This document shows positions 1 through 5,763 of a stretch of 13,573 nucleotides of DNA, piece after piece. The DNA comes from Actinomycetes bacterium. Lineage in GTDB: Bacteria > Actinomycetota > Acidimicrobiia > Acidimicrobiales > RAAP-2. The DNA lies in contig JAKBAZ010000019.1 of assembly GCA_021826255.1 (NCBI GenBank), positions 1 through 13,573 on the forward strand. The letters are read 5' to 3'. The position numbers were made by a program, and so were the translations under genes. Position 1 is the stretch's first letter. Every line of letters starts with the position of its first letter. The notes beneath the pieces are model-generated. The model had not been told where the DNA came from and made no database searches. It saw only the letters and a program-made list of their open reading frames with translations.

Positions 1-345
1 CAACGCAGGTCCCCGATGGACCTCGCCGTCGACTCCGTGCGCAGCGAGGGCATCTCTCCACCAGTCCCCCACGAGACTCGACGCCTCACGTACGTCCGAT
101 CGGTATCGGGCGTCGTTGGCGGGAATCCACCAGTCCACCCAGAGGTCATCGGGTTGCAGTAACACAACCCCACCACCACCGCGCCGGCGCCTTCTCGGTG
201 GCGCCAATGAGGACGTGATGAGATCGTCGGACTGGCTCGACCCGAGCACGAGGACGGGCTCGCTGACGTGCACAATCAACATGGTCGCCTGCTTGAGGCG
301 GCGGACCACGTCGTAGTCGTAGAGGGGCTCGACCTCGTCTCTCAC
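1..345 (-). CDS. Lipoate-protein ligase A-like (BPL/LplA/LipB fold) protein, 3' end cut by window edge
   Basis: An open frame runs from a GTG at 345-343 off the left edge, giving 115 visible residues without a stop. Residues 30-38 (PVLVLGSSQ) and an Arg-rich/Gly-rich stretch at 51-59 followed by VV match the start of the lipoate-ligase fold, where RRxxGGG forms the lipoyl-AMP binding loop. PDDLWVDWWIP (65-75) fits the following strand, which reads GDL-(x)-V-D-(x)-(x)-(x)-P in actinobacterial members. The GTG overlaps the TGA of the upstream HNH gene (342-345), so translation is probably coupled. Members of the family attach lipoate or octanoate to the E2 and GcvH proteins of 2-oxoacid dehydrogenase and glycine-cleavage complexes. 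The substrate here is not known, and the catalytic lysine lies outside the window. The N-terminus looks shorter than in classical LplA. Family assignment is by remembered motifs only. Confidence 0.72.
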   Translation of the reverse strand, partial: MRDEVEPLYDYDVVRRLKQATMLIVHVSEPVLVLGSSQSDDLITSSLAPPRRRRRGGGGVVLLQPDDLWVDWWIPANDARYRSDVREASSLVGDWWRDALAAHGVDGEVHRGPAL

Positions 346-848
346 GAAGCGATGGGTAAAAAGGGTGCCCAGAGGGGATCGGGGTCGGGCACGTGACGCC
401 AACGCCACCACGGACCGTCGGGGATTCGAGGTTCGAAGTGCATTCGCCAACCAATCTCTTCGAGCAGTCGATCCCCTTTTTGCATATTGTGCCGTCGACA
501 CGCCGCTACCACGTTGGTCCACTCGTGGCGGCCCCCTCGGCTCCTCGGTACGACGTGGTCAATCGTGTCAGCGTGTTCGAGACAGTAGGCGCACCGGTAG
601 CCATCGCGTAGCAACAGAGCTCGGCGGGTGAGCGGAGGGGTGCGAACCTTGGAAGGAATCCGAACGACGTCGTGCAACCTCACGATTGAGGGGACCTCCA
701 CGTGAGTGGACGTTGATCGACACAACTGGGGATGCTCGGGCACGGCAATCGTTTCGGCGCGCCCGGCGAGGACGAGGACGATGGCCCGGCGTTCGCTCAC
801 CAACTGGAGGGGCTCGAACGTGGCGTTCAAGAGTAGGACTCGGCCCAC
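342..848 (-). CDS. HNH endonuclease-fold protein (actinobacterial chromosomal type)
   Basis: This is a 168-residue protein. The N-terminal RVLLLNATFEPL is the hallmark of a widespread stand-alone bacterial HNH family. The HNH core is at 80-127: zinc-type CAYC (C86, C89), the DHVVPRSRGG strand with D97/H98, N112, then a C-(x2)-H pair (C117, H120) and N121/K124. The zinc and catalytic residues all appear intact, so nuclease activity is plausible, although the cellular role of this family is not established. The GTG start at 848 is supported because the conserved N-terminal motif begins two residues later. Only nine bases separate it from the stop of the small gene upstream, and its own TGA overlaps the GTG of the lipoate-ligase-like gene. 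It has no methylase, transposase or intron context, so it is probably not a restriction or homing enzyme. Confidence 0.92.
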   Translation of the reverse strand: MGRVLLLNATFEPLQLVSERRAIVLVLAGRAETIAVPEHPQLCRSTSTHVEVPSIVRLHDVVRIPSKVRTPPLTRRALLLRDGYRCAYCLEHADTIDHVVPRSRGGRHEWTNVVAACRRHNMQKGDRLLEEIGWRMHFEPRIPDGPWWRWRHVPDPDPLWAPFLPIAS

Positions 849-857
849 AGGGCCAAC

Positions 858-1118
858 TTAGTGGCCCCGAGGCTGGGCGAGAGACCACCTCGCAGCAGCG
901 ACAAGAGAGACCGCGTCCAGAGTGCCCGCGGAGCCGACTGCGGTCAGACGCCGAAACTCCCAGTAGCGAGGATCCGGGACGGGGAGAAACGGGGGTTGGG
1001 CCCACCATCGATCACGTCGAAAACGCCACCCCACGCGCGCGAGAACGACGAGATCGAGGGGATGACGCACAAGGTAGCGAGTTAGCCCTCGCGGCCACCA
1101 ACGCGCGTGAGGGATCAC
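858..1118 (-). CDS. Small basic Trp-rich conserved hypothetical protein
   Basis: This 86-residue protein starts with GTG at 1118 inside the stop of the ROK gene (GTGA overlap, 1115-1118) and ends with TAA at 860-858, nine bases before the HNH gene. It has seven tryptophans (W7, W8, W31, W38, W39, W53, W78) and about fourteen arginines. A VRHPLDL segment (17-23) is followed by a WRFRRDRWW block (31-39) and then PPFLPVPDPRYWEFR (42-56). The last of these reads like a conserved signature I associate with short hypothetical proteins of Acidimicrobiia and related actinobacteria. I see no signal peptide or clear membrane helix. A nucleic-acid or membrane-surface role would fit the charge, but that is speculation. 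Its place in the overlapping operon is the main evidence that it is a real gene. Confidence 0.8.
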   Translation of the reverse strand: MIPHARWWPRGLTRYLVRHPLDLVVLARVGWRFRRDRWWAQPPFLPVPDPRYWEFRRLTAVGSAGTLDAVSLVAAARWSLAQPRGH

Positions 1119-1972
1119 GACGCCCCACCCACGCAGGCCGCTCCGAGAATCGGCCCGTCGGCTCCAAGCGCGCTGGGGACGAGTTCGACTCGGCCGCAGT
1201 AGGAGAGGCGAGCGACCTCGGCGGCCGCGAGGTTGGCCGCGCGAAAGAAGTCCTCTCCAAATCCGAGGGCCACCGATCCGCTCACAAAACAGGTCGGTAT
1301 GTCGAGGACGGCCAACATCTGCCCCACTCCGAGCCCGACCAGCGCGGCGACTCTCTCTCGGACGTCGAGATCGGCATGAACTGGGGAGTCCCCCGTGTCT
1401 CGCTCAATGGCCCACCCCGACGCCTCAGCCTCGAGGCACCCCCGTGCGCCACAGGAACAGAGGTGTCCCCCGGGAACAACGATGACGTGCCCGAGGTGTC
1501 CGGCGTTTCCCGTTCGACCATCGAGGAGGCGCCCATCCATGACGACGGCTCCACCAATTCCCGTGGACACAACGAGCGACGCGAAGTTGTTTATCTCTCG
1601 AGCACCGCCGAAGTGCTGTTCGGCGAGAGCGAGCGCTCGAACATCTCCCTCGACGCGGACGGGCATCTGGAGGGCCTCTTCAAGGACGTCACGGAGAGGA
1701 AAGTCTCGCCACTGGGGGATATTGAGCGGTGAGACTCGTCCACGGTCGAATACCGGTCCCGCACAGGCCACTCCCACGCCCTCGACGGAGAGTCCTCGGG
1801 AGATCTCACGGGCGCGCTCTACTAACTCCGCCGCCACTTCTGCGTTTCCCGAGACGGGCACCCGGCCCCGGCGTTCAATAACTCCCCCCGCGGACACGAC
1901 GGCAACATCCGCCTTCGTTCCACCAATGTCCAGGGCCAACCAACGAGGGCCAGACGGGGCCCTGGAGGTCAC
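1115..1972 (-). CDS. ROK-family sugar kinase or ROK-like protein
   Basis: This 285-residue protein has the ASKHA/ROK layout. The phosphate-1 motif DIGGTK is at 15-20, VEGD with the catalytic-base Asp D110 at 107-110, STGIGG at 136-141, and the ROK zinc signature GH-(x8)-C-(x)-C-(x4)-C (G161-H162, C172, C174, C179) leading into CLEAEASG. ROK kinases phosphorylate glucose, N-acetylmannosamine or related sugars with ATP. The conserved glutamate of NAGE-(x)-GH, which binds sugar hydroxyls, is replaced by histidine (H159), so the sugar specificity is uncertain. I chose the GTG at 1972: it forms a GTGA overlap with the DUF3040 stop and sits just before DIGGTK. A longer reading from 2194 only adds low-complexity residues antisense-free but inside the DUF3040 gene. 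No helix-turn-helix is present, so it is a kinase-type ROK protein rather than an NagC-like repressor. Confidence 0.9.
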   Translation of the reverse strand: MTSRAPSGPRWLALDIGGTKADVAVVSAGGVIERRGRVPVSGNAEVAAELVERAREISRGLSVEGVGVACAGPVFDRGRVSPLNIPQWRDFPLRDVLEEALQMPVRVEGDVRALALAEQHFGGAREINNFASLVVSTGIGGAVVMDGRLLDGRTGNAGHLGHVIVVPGGHLCSCGARGCLEAEASGWAIERDTGDSPVHADLDVRERVAALVGLGVGQMLAVLDIPTCFVSGSVALGFGEDFFRAANLAAAEVARLSYCGRVELVPSALGADGPILGAACVGGAS

Positions 1973-2322
1973 TGGGGACGACGACCGCTCAGACGCCCCC
2001 GCCAGCCCGGACCCTCTTCGCCCCCGGGACGGGTCAAGTCGCGCCAGCCAGCCCGCCCCAGCCGACGCGCGCTGCGCTCGATGACCACAGCGGAAGCGAA
2101 CATCAGGGCTACTCCCACGAGAGCCACCGGGAGAAGGGTCGTAAAGAAGACGACGAGGAGGGCCAGTCCCACGACGAATCCGAGAACCCCCCACTTCACG
2201 CGGCGCATGCCGTGCGAGTAGACGTTGGTGTCCCGCAAACTCTTAGCGAAGTGTGGATCGTGCCGGATGAGAGACTCTTCCATCTCGGCGATGATCTTCT
2301 TGTCATGCTCTGAGAGCGGCAC
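1969..2322 (-). CDS. DUF3040 membrane protein
   Basis: This 117-residue protein begins PLSEHDKKIIAEMEESL. That matches the start of DUF3040 proteins, a small actinobacterial family with an N-terminal amphipathic helix and two membrane helices. Hydrophobic segments lie at about 43-60 and 62-80, followed by a basic, proline- and glycine-rich cytoplasmic tail. The function of the family is unknown. The GTG start at 2322 is well supported: a perfect AAGGAGGT Shine-Dalgarno lies just upstream at 2333-2326, and the protein starts with the family motif. Its stop overlaps the GTG of the ROK gene. It is the first gene of the five-gene minus-strand unit. In many actinobacteria DUF3040 genes sit near division genes, but none are seen here. 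Confidence 0.93.
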   Translation of the reverse strand: MPLSEHDKKIIAEMEESLIRHDPHFAKSLRDTNVYSHGMRRVKWGVLGFVVGLALLVVFFTTLLPVALVGVALMFASAVVIERSARRLGRAGWRDLTRPGGEEGPGWRGRLSGRRPQ

Positions 2323-2325
2323 GGT

Positions 2326-2333
2326 ACCTCCTT
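2326..2333 (-). promoter_or_regulatory. Strong Shine-Dalgarno of the DUF3040 gene
   Basis: On the minus strand these bases read AAGGAGGT, complementary to the 3' end of 16S rRNA. They lie three bases before the GTG at 2322. The site fixes the start codon and shows that this operon has a leader. Confidence 0.8.
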
Positions 2334-2346
2334 CCGCGATGGCTCT

Positions 2347-2399
2347 ATCGTAACGCCGGTGGGCCGGACCCGATACGGCTTCTCGGACTTCTTAGCCTA
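2347..2399 (-). promoter_or_regulatory. Candidate promoter(s) of the DUF3040-ROK-HNH operon
   Basis: The 116-base gap 2323-2438 holds two minus-strand hexamers of the actinobacterial TAnnnT type: TAGGCT at 2399-2394 and TACGAT at 2352-2347. The first would give a leader of about 65 bases and the second about 18. Neither has a convincing -35 element. TAGGCT recurs at other promoters in this window, which favours the upstream site. No terminator for the preceding transporter gene is seen, so read-through is possible. Confidence 0.35.
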
Positions 2400-2438
2400 A
2401 CTATGTCGGCTGGTTCCTCGCGATTTCTTGCGATTTCG

Positions 2439-3995
2439 CTACGCCACGGGATCGACGTTGGACAAGGGAATCTCGTCGGCCACCGGGTGGCGACTCGAGC
2501 GCAGGGCGATCTCGGGGAGGGTGAAGCTGAGAACCACGGCCACGACTCCGACGGGAACAGCCCACACGTAAATGGTCGCGATGCTGGACGAAATGGAGTG
2601 GATGATCACGCCAATCACGTCGAGCGGAAGGGCGTGGAGACTCTGCGGGGTTAAGTGAGACACCGCGATTGCCGGGCCGTGGTAGTGAATCGCCCCGAGA
2701 CCCGACGCCATTTGCCGCGGAAGCTCGTTGATGTAGAGAGCGCCGAACACGGCCGTTCCGAACGAGCCGCCGATGGAACGAAAGAAGTTGGCTCCCGCTG
2801 TCGCCGAGCCGATGTCCTCGGGCCGGACGGCGTTTTGCACCGCGGTGATGAGAATCTGCATGACGAGCCCGATACCCGTCCCCAGCACGAACATGTAGAA
2901 GGCGGTCAGCCAACTGGACGTCGAAATTCCCAAAGTCGCGAGTAGCCCGAGCCCCAGAGTCATCACGATGGTTCCCGCAATGGGAAAGGGGCGATACTTT
3001 CGGCCTTTCGCCACCAGTTGACCCACCACGATGGACGCTCCGAAGAGGCCCACCATCATCGGCAAGAGTCGTAGGCCCGAGTTCGTCGGCGATGCCCCTC
3101 GGACCTCTTGGAAGTAGAGGGGTAAGAACGTCATCGCACCAAACATGGCGAAACCGACGACGAATCCGATGGCGGACGCTGAACTAAACACCCGATTCGA
3201 AAAAAGCCCCATCGGTAAGACCGGTTCTGTCGCCCGACGCTCAATCGCCACGAACACTCCCGCGAGGATTACTCCCCCGACGGTCAACAGCACCGACGGC
3301 CACGAAATCCACGCGAAGGAGGTGCCCCCGAGGGAGGTCACCAGAATCAGTGCCGAGGCCGAGATCGTGAGGACCACGATTCCGAGGTAGTCGATGACGT
3401 GAGACACCCGATTCGCACTCGAGGGCAGCGCGGCCGCCGTCACGATCATGGCGAGAATCCCGAAGGGCAAGTTCACGAAGAAGATCCATCGCCACGAGAA
3501 GTACTCCACGATGAAACCACCAAGGAGAGGACCGAGCACCGTTGCCGCCCCGAAGACCGCTCCAAAAAGTCCCGAGTAGCGGCCTCGCTCGCGCGGTGCG
3601 ACGACGTCGGCAATGACGGCCTGAGCTCCCACCATCAGTCCCCCACCGCCGAGACCCTGTAGGGCTCTAAACACGATGAGCAGCATCATGTTGCCGGCGA
3701 TGCCGCACAACATGGATCCCACTACGAAGATAGCGATGGCCGCTTGAAAAAACGTCTTTCGCCCGTAAAGATCACCCAACTTTCCCCACAGCGGCGTCGA
3801 GACCGTAGAGGAGAGTAAATACGCAACCACCACCCAACTCAGGTGATTAGCGCCGTGCAGGTCTCCGACAATGGTCGGTAGGGCGGTCGACACGATGGTG
3901 CCGTCAAGGGCGGCGAGCAGCATGCCCAACATGAGCGCCCCGAGTACCCAGTACAGTTCCCGCTTCGCCAGGGTACCGGTGGTCAATGACGTCAT
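2439..3995 (-). CDS. DHA2-family (EmrB/QacA type) 14-helix drug:H+ antiporter
   Basis: This 518-residue, very hydrophobic protein has every sequence mark of DHA2 exporters in the N-terminal half. Motif D1 LDGTIVSTALP with membrane Asp D31 is at 30-40, motif A GKLGDLYGRK at 71-80, the motif-B region FRALQGLGGG with R110 at 109-118, and antiporter motif C GAVFGAATVLGPLLGG at 145-160. The length fits the 14-helix class. Such proteins expel hydrophobic or cationic toxic compounds in exchange for protons across the inner membrane; the substrate cannot be read from sequence. The ATG at 3995 is supported by GAGAGG at 4006-4001, five bases upstream. The gene is divergent from nhaA across an 86-base gap that contains a palindrome overlapping its likely -10 box. 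The stop is TAG at 2441-2439. Confidence 0.93.
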   Translation of the reverse strand: MTSLTTGTLAKRELYWVLGALMLGMLLAALDGTIVSTALPTIVGDLHGANHLSWVVVAYLLSSTVSTPLWGKLGDLYGRKTFFQAAIAIFVVGSMLCGIAGNMMLLIVFRALQGLGGGGLMVGAQAVIADVVAPRERGRYSGLFGAVFGAATVLGPLLGGFIVEYFSWRWIFFVNLPFGILAMIVTAAALPSSANRVSHVIDYLGIVVLTISASALILVTSLGGTSFAWISWPSVLLTVGGVILAGVFVAIERRATEPVLPMGLFSNRVFSSASAIGFVVGFAMFGAMTFLPLYFQEVRGASPTNSGLRLLPMMVGLFGASIVVGQLVAKGRKYRPFPIAGTIVMTLGLGLLATLGISTSSWLTAFYMFVLGTGIGLVMQILITAVQNAVRPEDIGSATAGANFFRSIGGSFGTAVFGALYINELPRQMASGLGAIHYHGPAIAVSHLTPQSLHALPLDVIGVIIHSISSSIATIYVWAVPVGVVAVVLSFTLPEIALRSSRHPVADEIPLSNVDPVA

Positions 3996-4000
3996 ACGTT

Positions 4001-4006
4001 CCTCTC
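4001..4006 (-). promoter_or_regulatory. Shine-Dalgarno of the first DHA2 transporter
   Basis: The minus strand reads GAGAGG, five bases before the ATG at 3995. It supports that start and contrasts with the SD-less divergent nhaA gene. Confidence 0.6.
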
Positions 4007-4028
4007 GTCGTGCCGGGAAGTGAGATAT

Positions 4029-4044
4029 CTAGCCTATCGGCTAG
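4029..4044. promoter_or_regulatory. Palindromic operator candidate between DHA2 transporter and nhaA
   Basis: The plus strand reads CTAGCC-TATC-GGCTAG: perfect six-base arms around a four-base spacer, with one further pairing position beyond a mismatch. It lies within the 86-base divergent promoter region. It contains the minus-strand TAGGCT (4036-4031) proposed as the -10 box of the transporter, so a dimeric repressor bound here would block that promoter. On the other side it sits just upstream of where the nhaA -35 element should be. A TetR- or MarR-type regulator is typical for DHA2 exporters, but none is encoded in this window. Confidence 0.5.
4031..4036 (-). promoter_or_regulatory. Putative -10 box of the first DHA2 transporter
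   Basis: The minus-strand TAGGCT would give a transcript start near 4024 and a leader of about 29 bases containing the Shine-Dalgarno. A loose -35 candidate, TTGATC, lies at 4057-4052, but its 15-base spacing is short. Confidence 0.4.
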
Positions 4045-4069
4045 TTTCTCCGATCAACACTCACTTCAC

Positions 4070-4075
4070 TAGAGT
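4070..4075 (+). promoter_or_regulatory. Putative -10 box for leaderless nhaA transcript
   Basis: TAGAGT fits TAnnnT and ends six bases before the GTG at 4082. Transcription would start at or next to the start codon, which agrees with the lack of any Shine-Dalgarno. No clear -35 element is present. Confidence 0.4.
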
Positions 4076-4081
4076 TTTTCC

Positions 4082-5212
4082 GTGCGCTGGGCCACACCTC
4101 GACCTCCGCGCTTCGCCGCGGGTCTGATGGGAGCCGGCGCAGTACTGGCCCTGGTGTGGAGCGCCGTCGCATCGCCCTCCTACGCCACAGTGACTCGCGG
4201 CCGCTGGGGAGTGGGCGCGGTGTCGCTGTCGCTGTCCAGCCTGGCGACCCAAGGGCTGATGACGGTGTTTTTTCTCGGCGTCGGCCTCGAACTCGCCCGC
4301 GAGTTTCTCGGGGGTCACCGGCGCCACTTCGCCGCCCCCGTACTCGCCGCATTGGGGGGAATGGTGGGAGCGGGCTCGGGAGCCTGGTTGGTGGGATCGC
4401 TCGGGCACTATTCGGCCCTCACTCGGGGGTGGTCGATCCCCATGGCCACGGACGTCGCTTTTGCCCTGGCCGGACTCGCTCTCGTGGGAAAAGGGCTACC
4501 GCGAGGTTTGAGAACATTCATTCTGACCCTCGCTCTGGCCGACGATTTGTTCTCGGTGGTGGTCGTCTCGACGACGACGTCGGCTCACGTTCACGCACTA
4601 CCCCTTGTCAGCGCGGGTGTCGTCATCGCAATCGCCCTCGCGACCCGGCGTCGCACACCACCCGTGGTGTTCGCGCTCACCGTCACCGGTCTCACGTGGA
4701 TTCTGCTCGCGGCAGCGGGGGTGGAACCGGCACTGGCGGGAGCTGTGGGTGGACTCCTCACCCCGCCTGTTCGTCAGAGCGCCCACCTCGAAGCCCTGAG
4801 CGCGCGGTTCACCAGCGATGTTGTCCTTCCGGTGTTCGCCTTCGTCGCGAGTGGACTTCCCTGGACCGAGGTTCGCCAGGCGGGAGGCGTCATCGGACTC
4901 ATCGCGGTAGTACGAATCGGGGGCAAAGTTCTCGGAATCACTCTCGTCTCGCTTCTCGCCCCTCGACTGGGCCTACCCCACGGTTTACGACCGAGCGAGA
5001 TTCTCGGAGGCTCGCTCTTGTGTGCGATGGGTTTCACGATTCCGCTGCTCATCGCCTCGCGCCTCTTCGGGGCCGCTTCGGCGACGTACGGCGCCTTCGC
5101 CGCCGGACTCGACATCGCCACGGTGCTCGGAGGCATCCTCGGCGTCGTTGTTCTTCGCCGCGTCGCTGCGCTCAACCCTCCGCCCGAGGCGGGGGCGGCA
5201 CCTGCCTCGTAG
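4082..5212 (+). CDS. nhaA: NhaA-family Na+/H+ antiporter
   Basis: This 376-residue integral membrane protein has the expected length (E. coli NhaA is 388). Diagnostic segments appear in order: FFLGVGLELAREFLGG (63-78); PMATDVAFALAGLAL (120-134) with D124, equivalent to D133 of E. coli; LALADDLFSVVV (150-161) with the ion-binding pair D154/D155, equivalent to D163/D164; LPVFAFVASG (249-258); K282 in RIGGK, a likely equivalent of K300; and MGFTIPLLIASRLFG near the end. All acidic residues needed for transport are kept. NhaA exports Na+ (or Li+) in exchange for two protons and maintains pH and sodium balance. The start is GTG at 4082 with no Shine-Dalgarno. A later ATG at about 4127 would cut into the first helix. 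It is divergent from a DHA2 exporter, and a Fur-family gene follows after 49 bases with its own likely promoter. Confidence 0.93.
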   Translation: MRWATPRPPRFAAGLMGAGAVLALVWSAVASPSYATVTRGRWGVGAVSLSLSSLATQGLMTVFFLGVGLELAREFLGGHRRHFAAPVLAALGGMVGAGSGAWLVGSLGHYSALTRGWSIPMATDVAFALAGLALVGKGLPRGLRTFILTLALADDLFSVVVVSTTTSAHVHALPLVSAGVVIAIALATRRRTPPVVFALTVTGLTWILLAAAGVEPALAGAVGGLLTPPVRQSAHLEALSARFTSDVVLPVFAFVASGLPWTEVRQAGGVIGLIAVVRIGGKVLGITLVSLLAPRLGLPHGLRPSEILGGSLLCAMGFTIPLLIASRLFGAASATYGAFAAGLDIATVLGGILGVVVLRRVAALNPPPEAGAAPAS

Positions 5213-5249
5213 AGTCGCCGCAGTGGCGTTCCATGAAGACGACACGCTC

Positions 5250-5255
5250 TAGGCT
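5250..5255 (+). promoter_or_regulatory. Putative -10 box for leaderless Fur-family gene
   Basis: TAGGCT ends six bases before the GTG at 5262. No Shine-Dalgarno is visible between them, so the transcript probably starts at the GTG itself. The same hexamer with nearly the same spacing precedes the ABC ATPase gene at 5764. Confidence 0.45.
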
Positions 5256-5261
5256 ACGCAC

Positions 5262-5699
5262 GTGAGCTCCACGGTCACCGTCGACCAGATTGTGTTGGTG
5301 GTGCGCGCCCACGGCAAACGGGTCACCCAACCCAAGCGAGCAGTGGCTCACGTCCTGTGCGACTCCGAGGGACACTTGACCGCCGAGGAGATCAGCCTTC
5401 GGGTGGACTCACTCGTAGAGGACGTCTCTCCCTCCACGGTCTACCGAATTCTGGAAGAGTTCGAAGAACTCGGCCTCTGTGAGCACACCCACACCGGACA
5501 CGGCGCGGCGGTGTACCACCTCGTCGGCGGGGGCCACGCTCACGTCACCTGCAACGTGTGTGGCGGCACGTGGCAGGTACCCACCGAGTTCTTCGATGGT
5601 TTAGCCGAACAACTCCACTCGAGCCAGGGCTTCCACTTGAACCCCCACCACGTCGCCCTGGCGGGGATCTGCCGCGAGTGCGCGGCTCACCATTTGTAA
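5262..5699 (+). CDS. Fur-family metal-responsive transcriptional regulator
   Basis: This 145-residue protein has the two-domain Fur layout. The N-terminal winged helix (about 1-85) includes the recognition helix SPSTVYRILEEFEELGL (56-72), the best-kept part of the family. The C-terminal dimerisation domain has two CxxC pairs, C97/C100 and C137/C140, which form the structural zinc site, plus a shortened His segment (H92, H94) where Fur and Zur have HHHH-type sensing residues. Such proteins repress uptake genes when bound to Fe2+, Zn2+, Mn2+ or haem. The C-terminal part (GFHLNPHHVALAGICREC) looks more like actinobacterial Zur than Fur to me, but subtype cannot be settled by eye. The GTG start at 5262 has no Shine-Dalgarno but a TAGGCT box ideally placed for a leaderless message. 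No classic Fur or Zur box is seen in the adjacent gaps. Confidence 0.9.
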   Translation: MSSTVTVDQIVLVVRAHGKRVTQPKRAVAHVLCDSEGHLTAEEISLRVDSLVEDVSPSTVYRILEEFEELGLCEHTHTGHGAAVYHLVGGGHAHVTCNVCGGTWQVPTEFFDGLAEQLHSSQGFHLNPHHVALAGICRECAAHHL

Positions 5700-5750
5700 C
5701 AGTTGATACATTCTTAGGTCTCTCTCACCGACGGGGCCATAGTGGCTCTG

Positions 5751-5756
5751 TAGGCT
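5751..5756 (+). promoter_or_regulatory. Putative -10 box for leaderless ABC exporter operon
   Basis: TAGGCT ends seven bases before the ATG at 5764. The 64-base gap after the Fur-family gene shows no Shine-Dalgarno. Any -35 element is weak (CCGAC near 5728). Confidence 0.45.
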
Positions 5757-5763
5757 CGCCCGT

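Noticed and set aside
342..848. HNH gene as part of a restriction system, homing intron or mobile element
   Set aside because: No methyltransferase, specificity subunit, transposase, terminal repeats or intron boundaries are present. The protein is of the stand-alone chromosomal type.
686..1732. Long plus-strand open frame of about 348 codons opposite the HNH, small-protein and ROK genes
   Set aside because: The translation is full of Arg, Gly, Ser and Pro with no domain. The opposite strand has three recognisable overlapping genes. Long antisense frames are common in GC-rich coding DNA.
1973..2194. N-terminal extension of the ROK protein by 74 residues
   Set aside because: The extra part is low-complexity Arg/Gly/Ser and lies wholly inside the DUF3040 gene. 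The GTG at 1972 fits a GTGA overlap and the normal ROK N-terminus.
2421..2439. Repeated CGATTTC and the near-palindrome GCGA-TT-TCGC next to the first DHA2 stop codon
   Set aside because: The arms are only four bases with a two-base centre, and there are just two copies. This is too little to call a terminator or binding site.
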